From: Pyricularia pennisetigena
Lineage: Eukaryota > Ascomycota > Sordariomycetes > Magnaporthales > Pyriculariaceae
Assembly: GCF_004337985.1 (NCBI RefSeq)
Contig: NC_043744.1
Location: 1,664,816-1,728,815 of the forward strand
Reading direction: 5' to 3'
Length of the DNA: 64,000 nucleotides
Of the stretch, positions 47,529 to 59,773 are shown in pieces. A model generated the notes under the pieces. That model had not been told where the DNA came from, searched no databases, and saw nothing but the letters and a program-made list of their open reading frames with translations. Position 1 is the first letter of the stretch. Every line of letters starts with the position of its first letter. The translations under genes were made by a program, and so were the position numbers.

Positions 47529-47703
47529 AATCCTGAGAACAAAACAAGAACAATGACGTGGGATGTGACGGAGACTGGTATAAACTGTATCAAAGAGGCT
47601 TAGATTCTGGGGCGGCACCAATCAGGTTGAAGGTTCGCGAGAGGGTTGAACAGGAAGCGCGTGTGTATAGACTGTAAATTAACTGTGTTTGTCGAAAACA
47701 ACA

Positions 47704-48969
47704 TTACTTTGGCGTGCTTTCATCCTCTGTAATAGGTTCAGTATCAGAAAATGGCAAGAGAACGTCCGATTCAGAGCTGTCGCTTTCGTCGGCATTCGCA
47801 TCGGTTTCCGCCACACTTGCCTCGGCCACCGGCTCCGTGGCGGCTTCACTTCGACCCTCGGGCTCGTACGCTGCCAAATCGTCTAGCGTGATGTGGCCCT
47901 TTGGTTTGTTCACATGATACCTCCACGCTATACACACTACCGCCAAAGCCGACATCAGGACATTGAGCCAGAGCAAAACCATGTAAGGGCGGTTCTGCCG
48001 CGGCCGCATAGACATGCCCTGGGGGAGGTCGTGGTCGATAAAATTAACAATGCTGAGGAAGAACATGGGCATGACGCTACCTTGCACGGCCGCAAGGAAC
48101 AAGTACGCCAGCAAGAGAGGGTAGGTGAAGATCCGAACGCGATCCCAGCGGTGTTCGGGCAGTGACTCGATCTCCTCCGCCGTCCCGTTCGGGTAGGGAC
48201 ACCAGCGTTTACCAACCAGACAGCGACATTTCATGTGCCGCGGGGCAAAGGTGATGAGAACCTCACTGACGAGCAGCATGGCGGCGAGAACGAGGCAGAA
48301 GACGTAAGTGATGAACGATATGGGGATCTCCGAGACCCCAGTCAGCCAAAAGTCGTGGAAGGATTTGGTCCACCCCTTGAAGAAGACACTTTCAGGGCAG
48401 TCGGTGCCGTCGGGCTGGGGCGCGTCTCTGTAGCAGTGCCAGAAGGCACTATCGTTCTTGCCGGATAGCTTGTCGGCTATGTGGAGCATGAGGGTCAGAG
48501 GATAGTATCCGGCGTACGGCCCGGTTTCGGCTACTCCGGCGAGTTCGACGAAACCTCGCGGCGAGTACAGCACGGCCGGACAATCTGGGCATTCCCAGCT
48601 GAATGCATTGGGGAACTTGTGGAGCGTAACCATGTAATTGGGCGAGTCGGACTCGTGAGTCTTATTCACGGGCATGATACCATCATACTGGGCGACGCGG
48701 GGAGGAGTGTTAGCCAGGGTCAGCGCAAAATGTTACCGTAGACTGTCGATGTGAAAGCAAAAGGGCGCGGCTTTACATACGGAAACCATTGCCAGACTCC
48801 TCAAGCCTAAGCTCAACACGGCCGGGCGGTAGGGAGCATTATACAGAAACGTGCCTGCGGAAAGCAGCAGAGTTGTTGTGATGATGGGAATGAAGATCAG
48901 CCATCGGCTGGCGACGAGCAGAACGCGCGTCAAAGTCGCATTGGGGTAGGTTTGTGATGTTTCAGGCAT
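47704..48969 (-). CDS. Multi-pass membrane protein, unknown function
   Basis: Two exons (48969-48781, 48687-47704) give 390 aa. I do not recognise the family. Visible: an N-terminal membrane helix (LIFIPIITTTLLLSAGTFL, about 24-42), then a loop of roughly 150 residues containing Cys pairs (WECPDCPAVLYSPRG), probable N-glycosylation sites and conserved-looking aromatic residues. Three more helices follow: ITYVFCLVLAAMLLVSEVLI, TYPLLLAYLFLAAVQGSVMP and VLLWLNVLMSALAVVCIAW. The loop between helices 2 and 3 holds CRCLVGKRWCPYPNG. The C-terminal 75 residues are acidic, Ser/Glu/Asp-rich and probably cytosolic. The arrangement (one helix, large loop, three helices) recalls fungal 'integral membrane protein' hypotheticals. 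Both splice signals are canonical. Confidence 0.7.
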
Positions 48970-50129
48970 TGCGTATAATGGTGCTCATCGACCGCTGTCG
49001 TTGACGTACGTGAAAAGAGAAGAACAAAAGAAAGCTTCCATGATTCCTCTGTTGTGGTTCTCGGGGTTTATCTTGGTGAGACGTTGCTACTTTTAGATTG
49101 CAAGTGCTGAAGCTAAAGGCGCTTGCTTAGCTTATGACGGCGAGCCCAGTCAATGCTGCTTCGTCCAGTCCTGGCCCCTCCTTATACGAGCAGGTGGAGC
49201 TCTGTACAGGGGCTTTGGTCGGATGTCATTGCCTCGAGTTTCAGTTTCACAGCCCACACGTGATGCCATTCCCCCTCCGAGCCAACGCGCTTCTTAAGTG
49301 AAGGCAAAAAAAAAAAAACAAAAAAAAAAAAAAGTGACGATGGACTGGACATCAATTACCTTCCACTAATGGCCCTTAGTGTTTTTACAGCTCCATAGTA
49401 ACTCCGCCGGCGTGTATTGCCGTGAGTGACAATATTTCTGCATCCTGAAGCGTAATTCACACTGGGCCCGCATCCAATCTGAACCACATTCACTGCACAT
49501 TTCTTGTCTCATCCAAAGTCGTTGAAAGGTTGTTTTCCAAGGCGGTTACCTTCGTGGAAGGAGGTATGTATTGCAACCGGCGCCTCGAGTGTTTCACTCA
49601 CGAGGTCAATTGGTTGCGTGATGGCATATGCAACAAACAAGTATAAAATAAGTTTTGATGATCCAAGTTGCTTTGACTATTTCGGTACAGCAGTTTCTTG
49701 ATTAGTTCCCGGCGACTGGTGGACAACGACGCACAGTTGCGAGTTATTCCCTTTCTAGCGTGAATTGGGAACAAGTCTTAAATGCAATATCAGTTATAGG
49801 TGCCAAAGTAAAGAAGATACATGATGCTGTCTTGCGGTACACGCTTGCGCGAAAGCAAGTGCCAAAGGTTTTAAATCATTGTATAGTGCAGAAGGTGAAG
49901 CAAGATAGCGGCTTCATAAGGACCTCTTTGAAATGAAACAGTTGCGAGCTCGCCACGCACACACAAACATACACACACCGCCTTTTGTTCTCGCTTGTCG
50001 TTCAGTCAAAGGTCCACCATGCTGCTCTGGACTCCTGTCATGATCCTATCTTGAGACTGCAGAGGATTGAAAAACAATCAAGAATTCGACCAAATATACT
50101 CTATCAAACATCAACCATAACCCAGCAAC
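48970..50129. other. Intergenic region, no gene recognised
   Basis: A 1.2-kb divergent spacer. It holds an A-rich block at 49307-49333 and a CACACACACAAACATACACACAC-type stretch near 49957-49978. No frame shows coding character. Confidence 0.5.
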
Positions 50130-50754
50130 ATGTCTACAGAACTGGAGCTCGAAGGTCGCTACCGGCTTGAAGTGGTCGGGTAAGAAAACCTTCATCTTAG
50201 TAGCTTCCCTCAGAACACCTTCCGAGCTAACATGTACAAAAAGCGGGAATGATACCATCAACAGAGCCCTGATCCAGCAGCTGCGCACTTTCCGCGGCAG
50301 CATAGTGGCAGGTGTGGCTGCCGATGCCGAATCGGCAGCCTCATCCCAGGCCTGCGAGATTTTCCCCTCGTCGACATCAGCAACGAGCCCCTTGACCCTC
50401 TTTGCCGACAAGCCGTCTGGAGAAACCATCTACGCGCTGCGCGGGCCCTCCGGCAAGGGCGACCTGCAGCTCGTGCAGATGCCCGCGCCCACCGGGCAAA
50501 GAGGCAGGATGGTGGGATCGAACGTCATGACGGACGGTTGGAAGATTGTCGAATCATGGGGCAGGTTGCTGCTGAGGTACAGCGAGGAGCCGGCGGGGCT
50601 TAGCCACTGGGTCGCTGTCCCCGGCGAGGAGGAGGGAGAGGATGGAAAGACCACCAAGAGGTGGACGTTCTGGTGGGTGGCGCCGAACGCGGCCAACATG
50701 AACGACTTGCCGGGCCATGTACTGGTTGATATTCAGGTTGTTCCCGTGGAATGA
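50130..50754 (+). CDS. Unknown 186-aa protein
   Basis: I join exon 1 (50130-50179) and exon 2 (50244-50754) through a GTAAGA donor and AAG acceptor, which gives a closed frame of 186 aa. No family is recognised. The protein is soluble-looking, without a signal peptide or membrane helix. It has an N-terminal RYRLEVVGGNDTINRALIQ, a central Ser/Ala-rich part with a single Cys, TIYALRGPSG, and an aromatic C-terminal third (WKIVESWGRLLLRY, SHWVAV, WTFWWVAP) that looks like beta strands of a compact domain. The coding stretch is GC-richer than its flanks and ends cleanly. The short first exon is the weakest part of the model. Confidence 0.55.
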
Positions 50755-52963
50755 AATTAGCAAGGGCTTCCAGCAGCCTATTTCAGAAAAGCAGAAAGAT
50801 AGACGCTTGGTTGCTGTCTTCGTATTCTGACGGTGTCTATGTTTTATTGTTTCGTCTGTGTTATGTGGTGTGCTTTGTCAAGCTTTTACTCTTCTATTTT
50901 AGGTGTCTGCCATATATCTTCCCGGCTTCTTGAGTGGCACTCAAGTTTCGTACAAAGGGTTGGTTTGGCATATGCATTTCGACCTAGCAATATCTCCTAT
51001 CTTCCTATGCTATTAGATAAAAGTCCCTAGCTCGCAGCGGCGGTAGAATAAGTGTCCTGACAGCCAGCGAACCTCAGAGCCTAAGGACTCTCGTTCCTAT
51101 CTGAGTATAATGATTGTAGGTCTCTATTTACGACTGCTGGACTTTTACTATAATTGCTGCCTGGAATAAGCCTTATCATTCAAACACCAAGTTGAACGAG
51201 ACCACGGATGCAGTGAGAAAACACGGAGACTACAAATATGTCACCATGAGTCGACCACCTCGAGAATTCAGGCTATCAACTGGATTCACAGCGCGGTGCA
51301 TGCAGAGCTGAGGGCGGACCATTTCGCGTTTACTACTGCCCTGCCGCTCCAGAATCACGCGGGGCCCATAGATTGAACGCGGCCTCACGGGATACTGAGC
51401 CGGAGACGCTTGAGATTTATTACGGTCAGGTACAAACACCCATGAGCAGTAAGAGATAAAAAGATATATGGGTCCAGATTCACGCCAGTCTCGCAAGAAT
51501 GGTAAAAAATAGAACATCTCCCCTCGCTACGATCTCCCCCGCGTATCCAGCTCAGCATCCTCCCCGGCAACTTGGCATTTTGCTTTTTTTCTTTTTTCTT
51601 TTTTCTTTTGTTGCGACTTGGCCGGCTGTAGGGCCGGATCCCAGGCCCGCCTTGCACAAATTACCATCTGGGGACCCCATGTAAACCTGGAGGCAGGATG
51701 AAAAGAGGATATATTTGGATAAGGGTCGCAAACTACTGGACAAGGGGGTGGAAGAAGGGCCAAGACCAAGGCTAGAAAAGTCGGAATCATTAGTATTACG
51801 GTTTTTCTTTTCTTTCCTGTCCTTTTCTTCTTCTTTTTTGGATGACCCCTGATAATAATACTCCATACTTACTTCTTCATCTTATTGCCAATGGTAATCA
51901 AAGCATGGCAGGCGTGGCTGACCCCAAAAGCCCACGTTACCAAGCCATTGGGAGCAAAAATACACCCCTAGGTGGCAATGGTCGGCCTGTGCATCCGGTG
52001 ATTTTTTTTTGCAAATACGAGGAAGTCCAACTGCAAATTCTTTTGTGACGAATAAACGGCAACTTCTTTTTTTATTCACTGGGGGCTCTGCAGGTGCCAA
52101 ATATCGCCATCCTCATTGGTTCATCTCTTGTTTGCCAAATTAGCCTTTAGTATTTGTTTGTTGATTGTTTTGTTTTTTTCCCACTTCGTTGCACAGCAGC
52201 TCGTGTCGTGGACCAAAAAAAGCACTCTGTACCGTATCAATACCCATCAACTTCATCGCCGACCATACCATGTGGTGGCACCAGGGCTTTTGTGAGGATC
52301 CACGCCAAGAAAAGCGTCTCAACGTATTAGGTAACCGGAATCTGCACTCGGAATTGTTGTCAGATGCTAAGACCTTTCAGCTGGTCGTATCATATGGGTC
52401 CAACGGATAACTCATGGTACAGCTACCCGCAACGCGGGTCACAATGGCCTGATTCCGTCGGAATGAACCCGACTGTACAAGTGAAAGCATATGAGAAAGA
52501 AAGTTGTGCGATGTGAACGTTTGTTTCCTCATCTAAAGAGGCTTGTGAGTTTGTAATTAGATTATGGTACAGTTTTGATGAGCTATCCCGACTCTCCCTT
52601 GGGGTTAATCTGGCCGGTTTATCTTAGTCTAGTAATACAAATGGAATTCGTCGACAATATACAAGGGGCTTTCGATGGTGCAATGGCGAGAGTCCTTGAG
52701 TTTTGCATCATAAATGCCCCAACGTGACTATCTTGCCGTGGTCGTTCAGTCTCCCGGGGTTCGTCGATTTTATCGTCGACAGGCTGGTAGTTGTTTTGAT
52801 GATCTTAACTTCCGTTTAGCTTGCGTATTCCCATTGATCATCAGAAAGAATTTGCTTGCCGATCTTCACCTTGTAGACCGAGTTCAATCAGAAGACCTGC
52901 TCCTAATCTGAATGTTTTAGATGTCCCATTAACAAAGACAATGTCGTAACAGTATGCAGCAGG
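50755..52963. other. 2.2-kb region without a recognisable gene
   Basis: Contains the 3' ends of the unknown 186-aa gene and of the minus-strand membrane-protein gene. T/C-rich simple sequence occurs near 51580-51610 and 51805-51840. Open frames on both strands are under 100 codons and without domains. Confidence 0.45.
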
Positions 52964-54544
52964 TCATGACGACCCGTCCTTGTGATGAAGGGGCTGAGAT
53001 TCGAGTTCGAACGCTGAAGCTGGTACCCAGACGTCGGAATCGGCGCGGAGCGGCCATTCGCCTTGCATCGGCTCAAATTTGCTATATCGTGCACCCGTGC
53101 CAGCAATTGTGACCCTCCTTATCGGTTCGGTGGCCCACGAAGGGTCTGGGGCCATACTTCGTAACCTGCCCATGCTGAAGTGCCTTTGCTGCTGTGCATT
53201 GGGCTCTCCGTTGGGTTCAGCCGTCTCCGGGACCGATCCCAGCACGCCGACGTGGCTGCTCCGGCTCGTTATCCTTGAACTGCTACCCATCAGTGCCGTC
53301 GGCATGGGGAGAGGCGCCCTTGGAAGTCCCAGAGGAGAGTGGAGTGAGCTGCTGACAGAGTAGCCACTACTGGATCTCCTGCTTGCCGAGGAGAAATCCA
53401 GATTTGAGGGCCGAGGCCGATATGAGCCGATGGCGCCTCCCATCCAGCTACCGTCAGGCTTGTCCATGTCCTCGCCTGACAGTCTCCGCTGTATGAATTC
53501 GTCAAAAGCCGTGCATCGCTCGTGCGTGTACTTCTCGAGCGGTACATCGACAGGCGCGGTCCAGTGGTTGGTATCCGTGCTCTCTGGGTCGACAACATCG
53601 TAGGGTGCTGGACTAGACGGAGCCTTGCGACTAGAAATAGTCTTGGATCGCTTGAGGGACTTGAAGCTGGCGAGCGAGAGCCTTATTGTCCGGCTACGTT
53701 GGATGCCTGGGCCAGCTTCCTCCTTCTTGACCATGTCGTCCCCGGTCTCAGTGGTCAAGTACCCACCCATCTTGTCAACTTGCCCCAGTGATCCACTGTC
53801 GCTCAAGGGTGTGGTCAGACTTAATGATGGCGCTTTGTCGCCTTCCTTCCTACCAGAAAGGTTGGGCTTCTTGAGACCTTGACAACCTGGGTGGTGGTAC
53901 TCGTGCTTCATAAGTCGACGGTAAACCACAGTGACGTAGACAGCCGGTACGCATGTGATAAGCCTGCGTGAGATGGCGAAGTTTTGTATCAGCAAGGAAA
54001 GCTCGTATGATCATGGAGAAATGATGTGTGAAACTCAAAAATGGTCAAAGCATACACCAAAGCACAACCGATTGCCAAACCCGGAGTAACGTAGGGGTCT
54101 TTAACCCTCTTGACATAGACTGTCACATCGAGAGCCAAGACGATACTGGCGAAAAAAGTTTTGAGGATGTGGGAGAGCACCATCCAGGACGGGGTTATAT
54201 TCTGGTAGAAGAACCTGAAGACCTCGGCGCCCGTCAGTGCGGCCGCAATTAATGGAAACGCCACATTCGTCGCCTCCCATCTATAATAGCGATCATAATG
54301 TCAGTCAGCCCCTTATACCCTTGTCAGTTCTGGTTCCTTGGTGGCCCACTCACACATGCTGCAGTATCAAATCGTCTTGGGTCTTGCCTTTGACCATTGG
54401 TTGGTTGGACGTCTCGATGAGGCGGAAGATGAAAATTCCCGACATACTCAACAGCATGGTAAACTGGAGTATCCAGAATGGCGTTAGAACCCATTGCTGC
54501 CATCTGGCATGACAAAAGTGCCCTGGATCTTGGTAGACTGTCAT
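52964..54544 (-). CDS. Four-helix membrane protein with a long serine-rich tail, unknown function
   Basis: Three exons on the minus strand (54544-54354, 54280-54056, 53963-52964) give 471 aa. I start at the first ATG (MTVYQDPGHFCHARWQQW). Open frame upstream of it has no ATG. Four hydrophobic helices: FWILQFTMLLSMSGIFIF, VAFPLIAAALTGAEVFRFF, MVLSHILKTFFASIVLALDV, and GLAIGCALVLITCVPAVYVT, the last created by the second splice. The remaining 290 residues are Ser/Pro/Arg-rich and probably cytosolic and disordered, with clusters that could be phosphorylated (IRLSLASFKSLKRSKTISSR). A membrane anchor plus long tail suggests a scaffold or sensor role, but no family is recognised. Splice signals are canonical and both introns are 75-92 nt. 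Confidence 0.7.
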
Positions 54545-57417
54545 CTTAACCGGAACCTGGGCAGAGTCTGCGACTTTCGGCAGCAATATCTCCAAAAACC
54601 CCGACCGGGTCAGAATCCAGAGGAGCTACTGTGCTGAGGAAAGTCAAAGAGACGAAGGTGACCAGTCTATGTGCTGAGCAAGGGGTACTTCAAAGCATTA
54701 TAATCGATGAGAGCACCAGATCGCTTTTTGACGAAATCATGAGAAAAAAGAAAAAAAAAAAAGGGAAAAGAAAAGAGGAGGTTAAAGCGCTTCAGTCATG
54801 AGTATTTGCCAGGGAGGGGATCCTAAGGCCCGTAGCGGTAGGAAAGTCCGATCAGTTTGGCTCACACTGACCTTATACACGCAGATGCACGAAGAGAGAC
54901 AAGCATGCGTAGCTGCTTTTTGACAGCTCGCTTGTCCTGTTGCTTCGCCGAGGCCAGCATCACGTCCATGTCTCATCGAGTATTCCACGGCATCTTTGTG
55001 TTATGCGACAGGGAGGACGGTAAGCCTCGCTGACCACCACGGGATCTAGCAAATCGACTAACGGACGTGTTTTGCTGGTCAGTGGTTGGTTGAGTTCAAG
55101 ACAATAGCTTATGCATGCCTAGGCCGCTAACGGAGCTGATCACAGCTAGGCTACGGTGATCCCTGTGCCCCCCATAGCCAGAAAGGACTACCGTAAGACT
55201 AAGAAGCAACCCCATCGCTATGTCATTGTTCCTGACTAAACTCAGTCAACGACCGTTACTTGAAGCACGTTGTTTGCGTTCTCGGTTGTAGGTTTCCCCC
55301 TAGAGCCTCCGCCGATCTCCCGAGGGCTGTGCGAGCAATCGGTGAGATGGGGTGGCGGTCTGGGAAGCTATGGATGCATAAACTTCAACTAAAAAGTGCC
55401 ACAGCTGGGAATAACTTGACATTTCCCCCAATCGTGCCAAGGTGCTAGCCAGGCTAGCAATTCCAGGGAGTAGTTTGTGAGGTAGTACAACCATTTGAAC
55501 ACACAGTCAGCAGGTTAGTGCATAGAAACAAAACGAAAACCAAACTGGTGTGCCCTTCGAAGCCTGGCCCTCGAACGGCCTTTGAAGAACCTGGAATCCG
55601 TCAGCCTTAGGAGCTGATAAAACAAAAGGCCAGAGAGGAACTTGTCGAGGCGCGTCTCAGAGGCCAGGTTTTGCGCTTTCAAGCACATCCCCGCCGCGCC
55701 CTTCCGTGGCCGTGCGTTAGCGCTGGCAGCCGATTTTGTTGCTGCCAGGCTTGCGGATAATGTAGAAATGGGAATAAGGGGAAAATATTGCCTGTTAGCC
55801 CGGACATAATGGCGGCACAGACGAGACCAAGCTACCTACCCAACTATGGGTAGGCAAGGCATGTATCCGAACTTAGGTAGGTAGGTATATATTGCCGAAG
55901 CGATATTCAATTTCTGGATGTTCTGCTCAACGTGGCGGTCTCATACGTTGCGTCAATACTGCCCTTTAGTTCAGAGTTAGAATCAATATGAGGTGCTGGC
56001 TAAAACCGGCCACCCAAGTGAGTCGTCGAACAGCAGTAGAAACCTGTCTAAGTGCCTCGACCAATTGTCTGCCTGCCTCCCCAATGTGCTCACTCTGACC
56101 CTGAGCCGTGCGAACTTCGCTGGCATGCATAAAAAGAGCGACAATTCATATCGTGGCGTACCGTGCTGACGGACATCAGCAGCCGTGGAAGACTTACTTC
56201 TTTGGCTATCGATTTTCTCGAACGTCGTCAGGTGATTGCCGGGCGCAGTTTGCACACCTCGTAGTTTGACACCGACTTGAACAGGGATTCTTCTGCTTTT
56301 GCGCTCCCATAAACTTGGGCGTCAAGCCCTTTGAAAGTCAAGGCAGTGCAACCGATCTATTTTTTTTTTTTTTGAGAATGATACGGTTTAACCATGTTCG
56401 CGGATGCTTCGGCTTGCCAGTGTACCACGATGATTGAACGGTACGCCCGGCGGCCGCCAGGGCTGGAATCGATACGCTTGTCAATTTTTCGTTTATTCAA
56501 CGTTAGTATGTCATGAAGCGAGCGGCGCTTGCTGAGACCTTGATGCTTTCCCGCCGCTCCTGGCCAAACGAAATTGGGCGTGGTTTCGGTACGTGTCTTA
56601 AGCGAGCACGTCTAATGATAGAAACAAAATAAAATAGCCAAGTGTAATCCACCTCAGGCCAGGCCACCCACGGGAACCAAAAGAAGAAGGCGTCTCCCTG
56701 GGCAGTTGACTAATCCCTCTTGGCTGAGGTTGCAAATTAGGGCTCCATCTCCACCGGCAGTGGAGTTTGGCGGGCTCAGCGGGCTACCACGTCTTGCACC
56801 GCACCTGCCAAAGTCAAAACACAACCGGGTCCAGACCCTGTCAACCCAAGTCAGCCTAAATCAATTCCACCCGAACTATCAAGAGACATTTTTCCAATCG
56901 ATTCCCATATTCTGCATGCGTGCTGTACCATGCAGCCTAATCTCTTTCATTCAAATAATTCGGACGAAGCACCATGGGAAGGATCAGTCAATATTAATCA
57001 TTGCGGTAATCAAGTTTCGGTGGAAAAAAATAACCGGGTCGCAAGTGCGCCCAAGAAGAAGATTGTATTCAAAGTTTTGGTCTTTGCTGGTGGCTATCAT
57101 TAGCCCAGAGGAACATCAACAGAGCTTTCCGCGAGGGAGCAAACTGTTATGGTCTTCTAAATCGTTCTCAAAATATCGAACAATTTCTCAACACTGAGGT
57201 TCTTAGGAAAGATCCTCGACTTTGTCCGCCAGCCTCTCGGAGAGGTCCTCGAGGCCGTGCCGCGATTAAAATGGTGGTATCGTAACGTCTAATGTGTCCT
57301 CCTCGCCCCCACAGCCAGCTGGTCCGACGACTGATAGTCCCAAACTCTCGGCCAGCTGGGCTTCCCCAGTTGTCATCCCCATTATATGTTTGGGTTTTCC
57401 GTAGCGGGCGAGTCCAT
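54545..57417. other. 2.9-kb gene-poor region
   Basis: The longest gap in the window. It has purine-rich sequence at 54745-54780, TAGGTA-type repeats near 55835-55890 (CTACCTACCCA then TAGGTAGGTAGGTA), an inverted arrangement of the same word on both sides of CCAACTATGGG, and a T run near 56360. One plus frame of 163 codons (56706-57197) has no domain or coding character. I see no terminal repeats or transposase motif. Confidence 0.4.
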
Positions 57418-57715
57418 TCACAGACCCTTGGCCTTGCTGTCTTGGTAGACCTTGGTTGCGTCGAAGGCGATGACCTCGCCTGCCGCGTTGGTCATGGCTG
57501 CGGCGTTGACGGGGACGCCACCCTGAGCGGCACCATCAGCAGCTTGGCGCTTGACGAAAGCTGTTTGTTGCGAGAGTGATGTTAGCATATAACTTGATGC
57601 ATCACACTCTGTAGGAAGTGTATCGGTGTCACTCACCATTGTGCTGCTGCTGAGGGGTAGCCAGGGCCGAGACGGCGGCAACAAGGGCGAAAAGAGTGAC
57701 GAAAGAGTACTGCAT
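57418..57715 (-). CDS. Small secreted peptide precursor (73 aa), unknown function
   Basis: Two exons on the minus strand (57715-57637, 57560-57418) join in frame to 73 aa. Residues 1-18 are a clear signal peptide (YSFVTLFALVAAVSALA). A short propeptide-like piece ends in AFVKRQ. The KR at the junction is a typical Kex2 cleavage site and is split from the signal by the intron. The remaining 42 residues are Ala/Gly-rich with no cysteine. No family is known to me. A candidate secreted peptide or small cell-surface protein; expression evidence would be needed to be sure it is a gene. A TATA-like ATAAATA lies about 180 bp upstream on the coding strand (near 57895-57903). Confidence 0.6.
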
Positions 57716-59773
57716 TTTTGCGGTGTTTTGGATTTAAGATGTTGTTGATGATGATTTGTCGGCCGGCGACGAGCTTAACGAATGAGCACTACTAGTAAAG
57801 ATTAAAAGGTGAATATAAACGGCGTTGAAGAATTGAATGTGAATGGGATGGAGATGAGTGTGATAGTTGATGGTTGGAAAGAGATGTGGACGTGTATTTA
57901 TGGCATGTCCTGAAAGCCTTTCGTCTCTATCTGAAATGGAACCGAAGTCCCCAAGGCCACCCCTGGCGGTATTCCAAAGGGGTATGGTGAAGATCAAAAG
58001 TGATCAACAAGCAGCCCGGTCCGAGTTTCAGCCCGAACAACCGGATGGCAGGCTTCCCTCCGATGGCCAAACATATTGGCCATGAGGATAGAACACAGTC
58101 AACAACATGGGTGGGTGGAGAACCCTCCCCCATGTATTCACTCTCCAGATTTGGCACGGCCCTATGACCGACCATACAGTGTGATGGGGCAAATTTCGGC
58201 TCTGGGTCAGATATCTCGCATTCTTTTCTTTGCGTGTTATGATAACGGGGTCAAAGAGGTGGAGGGACCTCATATTTGCTGTTTGCTATTGTACAGTACC
58301 GTAAGGAGAATCATCTGGGCCACTTGAACCTCCAGTTACGAGTGGGCTGCCTTCTTGGCGACAAACAAGTTCTAGATCTCAGTACAAGCCCGGCATTTGG
58401 GGGATACCTAGGTCTGGAAACAAGAGTTCGCCTACCTGCTACCAAGAACCACTTCACCCAAAAGAGTAAGTCTCTACGATCAAACGGTAAGCTTAAACTG
58501 TCAGAGTATGGGGCAAGTTGGAACCCAGCAAGGCGAGGGCCTGAAACTGGTCTGGGTGGGTTGAAAAAGCAGGGTCTGGTCTGTCTGACTACTGTATTTT
58601 TATTTGGGCCTTATTTGTCTTGTATCTTTTTTTCTTTTTTCTTTTTTCTTTTCTGCCTTCAAAACACCACTGGATTTACGTAGTAACAAGCCGGGGTACT
58701 TTGGAATCCTCATACAGAACGCAGCAGACGAGTGCATCAATAGTATGTATGGGGTTGCGACCCAAAATTTTGACTGGTTGAGTGTTCAGGGGCCTCATTG
58801 GCGGCTGAAGATCATACACACTAGCGAACTGTTGCCGATGCTTCCGTGTAGCAGGACGCGCAGCCACAACCCCCTGTTGAGCCGTCATGCCAAGGGATTA
58901 CGGTGGAGAATCGGATGCTCGTCCCACCGCCGCCAAGGCCTCTACACTGTCTATTTCCCGGATTTTCCAAGTCCAAACATGCGACGAGACGAGTTCGCTC
59001 CGGAAAAGCCAAGCTTTTTCATTCCTTCCGTGCAAATCGTGTTTAAACGATAGAAGCTTATAAAAAATACCAGACCCGAAAAAAAAAAACCACCTTGCCC
59101 CGTTAGCTCACCCCTCCTTACACCTTTCCCTCTGCCGGTCGTATCCACAACCCGACGTCTGGACTCTCGTCTCATCTTTGAGTCGCGACGTAATGGTAGA
59201 CGCCAGCCATCTGTCGAGGCCGCCGCCTGCCACCCACGCAGGAACCTAACCATGGGGAGGCAATGTCAACCACCACCAGGGAGCACTCTTCATCAAACAC
59301 AAATTTGATTACGCTCAGCCACATTTGTCTTGTGTGTCCAGTTCCAGTTCTAGGCCTAATACACGGTAGTGTATGGTGATCTTGATCGAGTATCCATCTC
59401 TCCTTTTTTGACCATTTATCTCATACAGCATCCATTCTTGGATGTCCCAAAACGCCTACTTATCCTAGTCTTCGGGACGAGCGAGAACGAATGAAGCATA
59501 ACAAATTTAGGTGCCTTTCAGTTAAAGATTGATTAATTGAGAACCTCAAGTCGTTTTGAACCCAAAAAACTCAAAACTTGGAGATGTCAATGCAAGGGAG
59601 CCAAATGCTGGCATGATCCATGGAAATCCCTCGCACAAAATGCTACTAAATCTAAGCCGATCTAATATATTTCCTCACAATCAGCCCTAGACAATTGTTT
59701 TTGAATATTCTTGATTATTTTTATCGACATAGACAACATGCTTCGACTCACTTGCAATTGTCTTTCCAACCAT
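57716..59773. other. 2.1-kb region without a recognisable gene
   Basis: Promoter of the peptide gene and 3' flank of the hydrolase gene, with T-rich tracts near 58625-58655 and an A run at 59080-59090. Plus frames up to 149 codons overlap one another and lack domains. Confidence 0.45.

Noticed and set aside
56706..57197. Plus-strand frame of 163 codons
   Set aside because: Composition and residue make-up are like translated intergenic DNA; no homology recognised.
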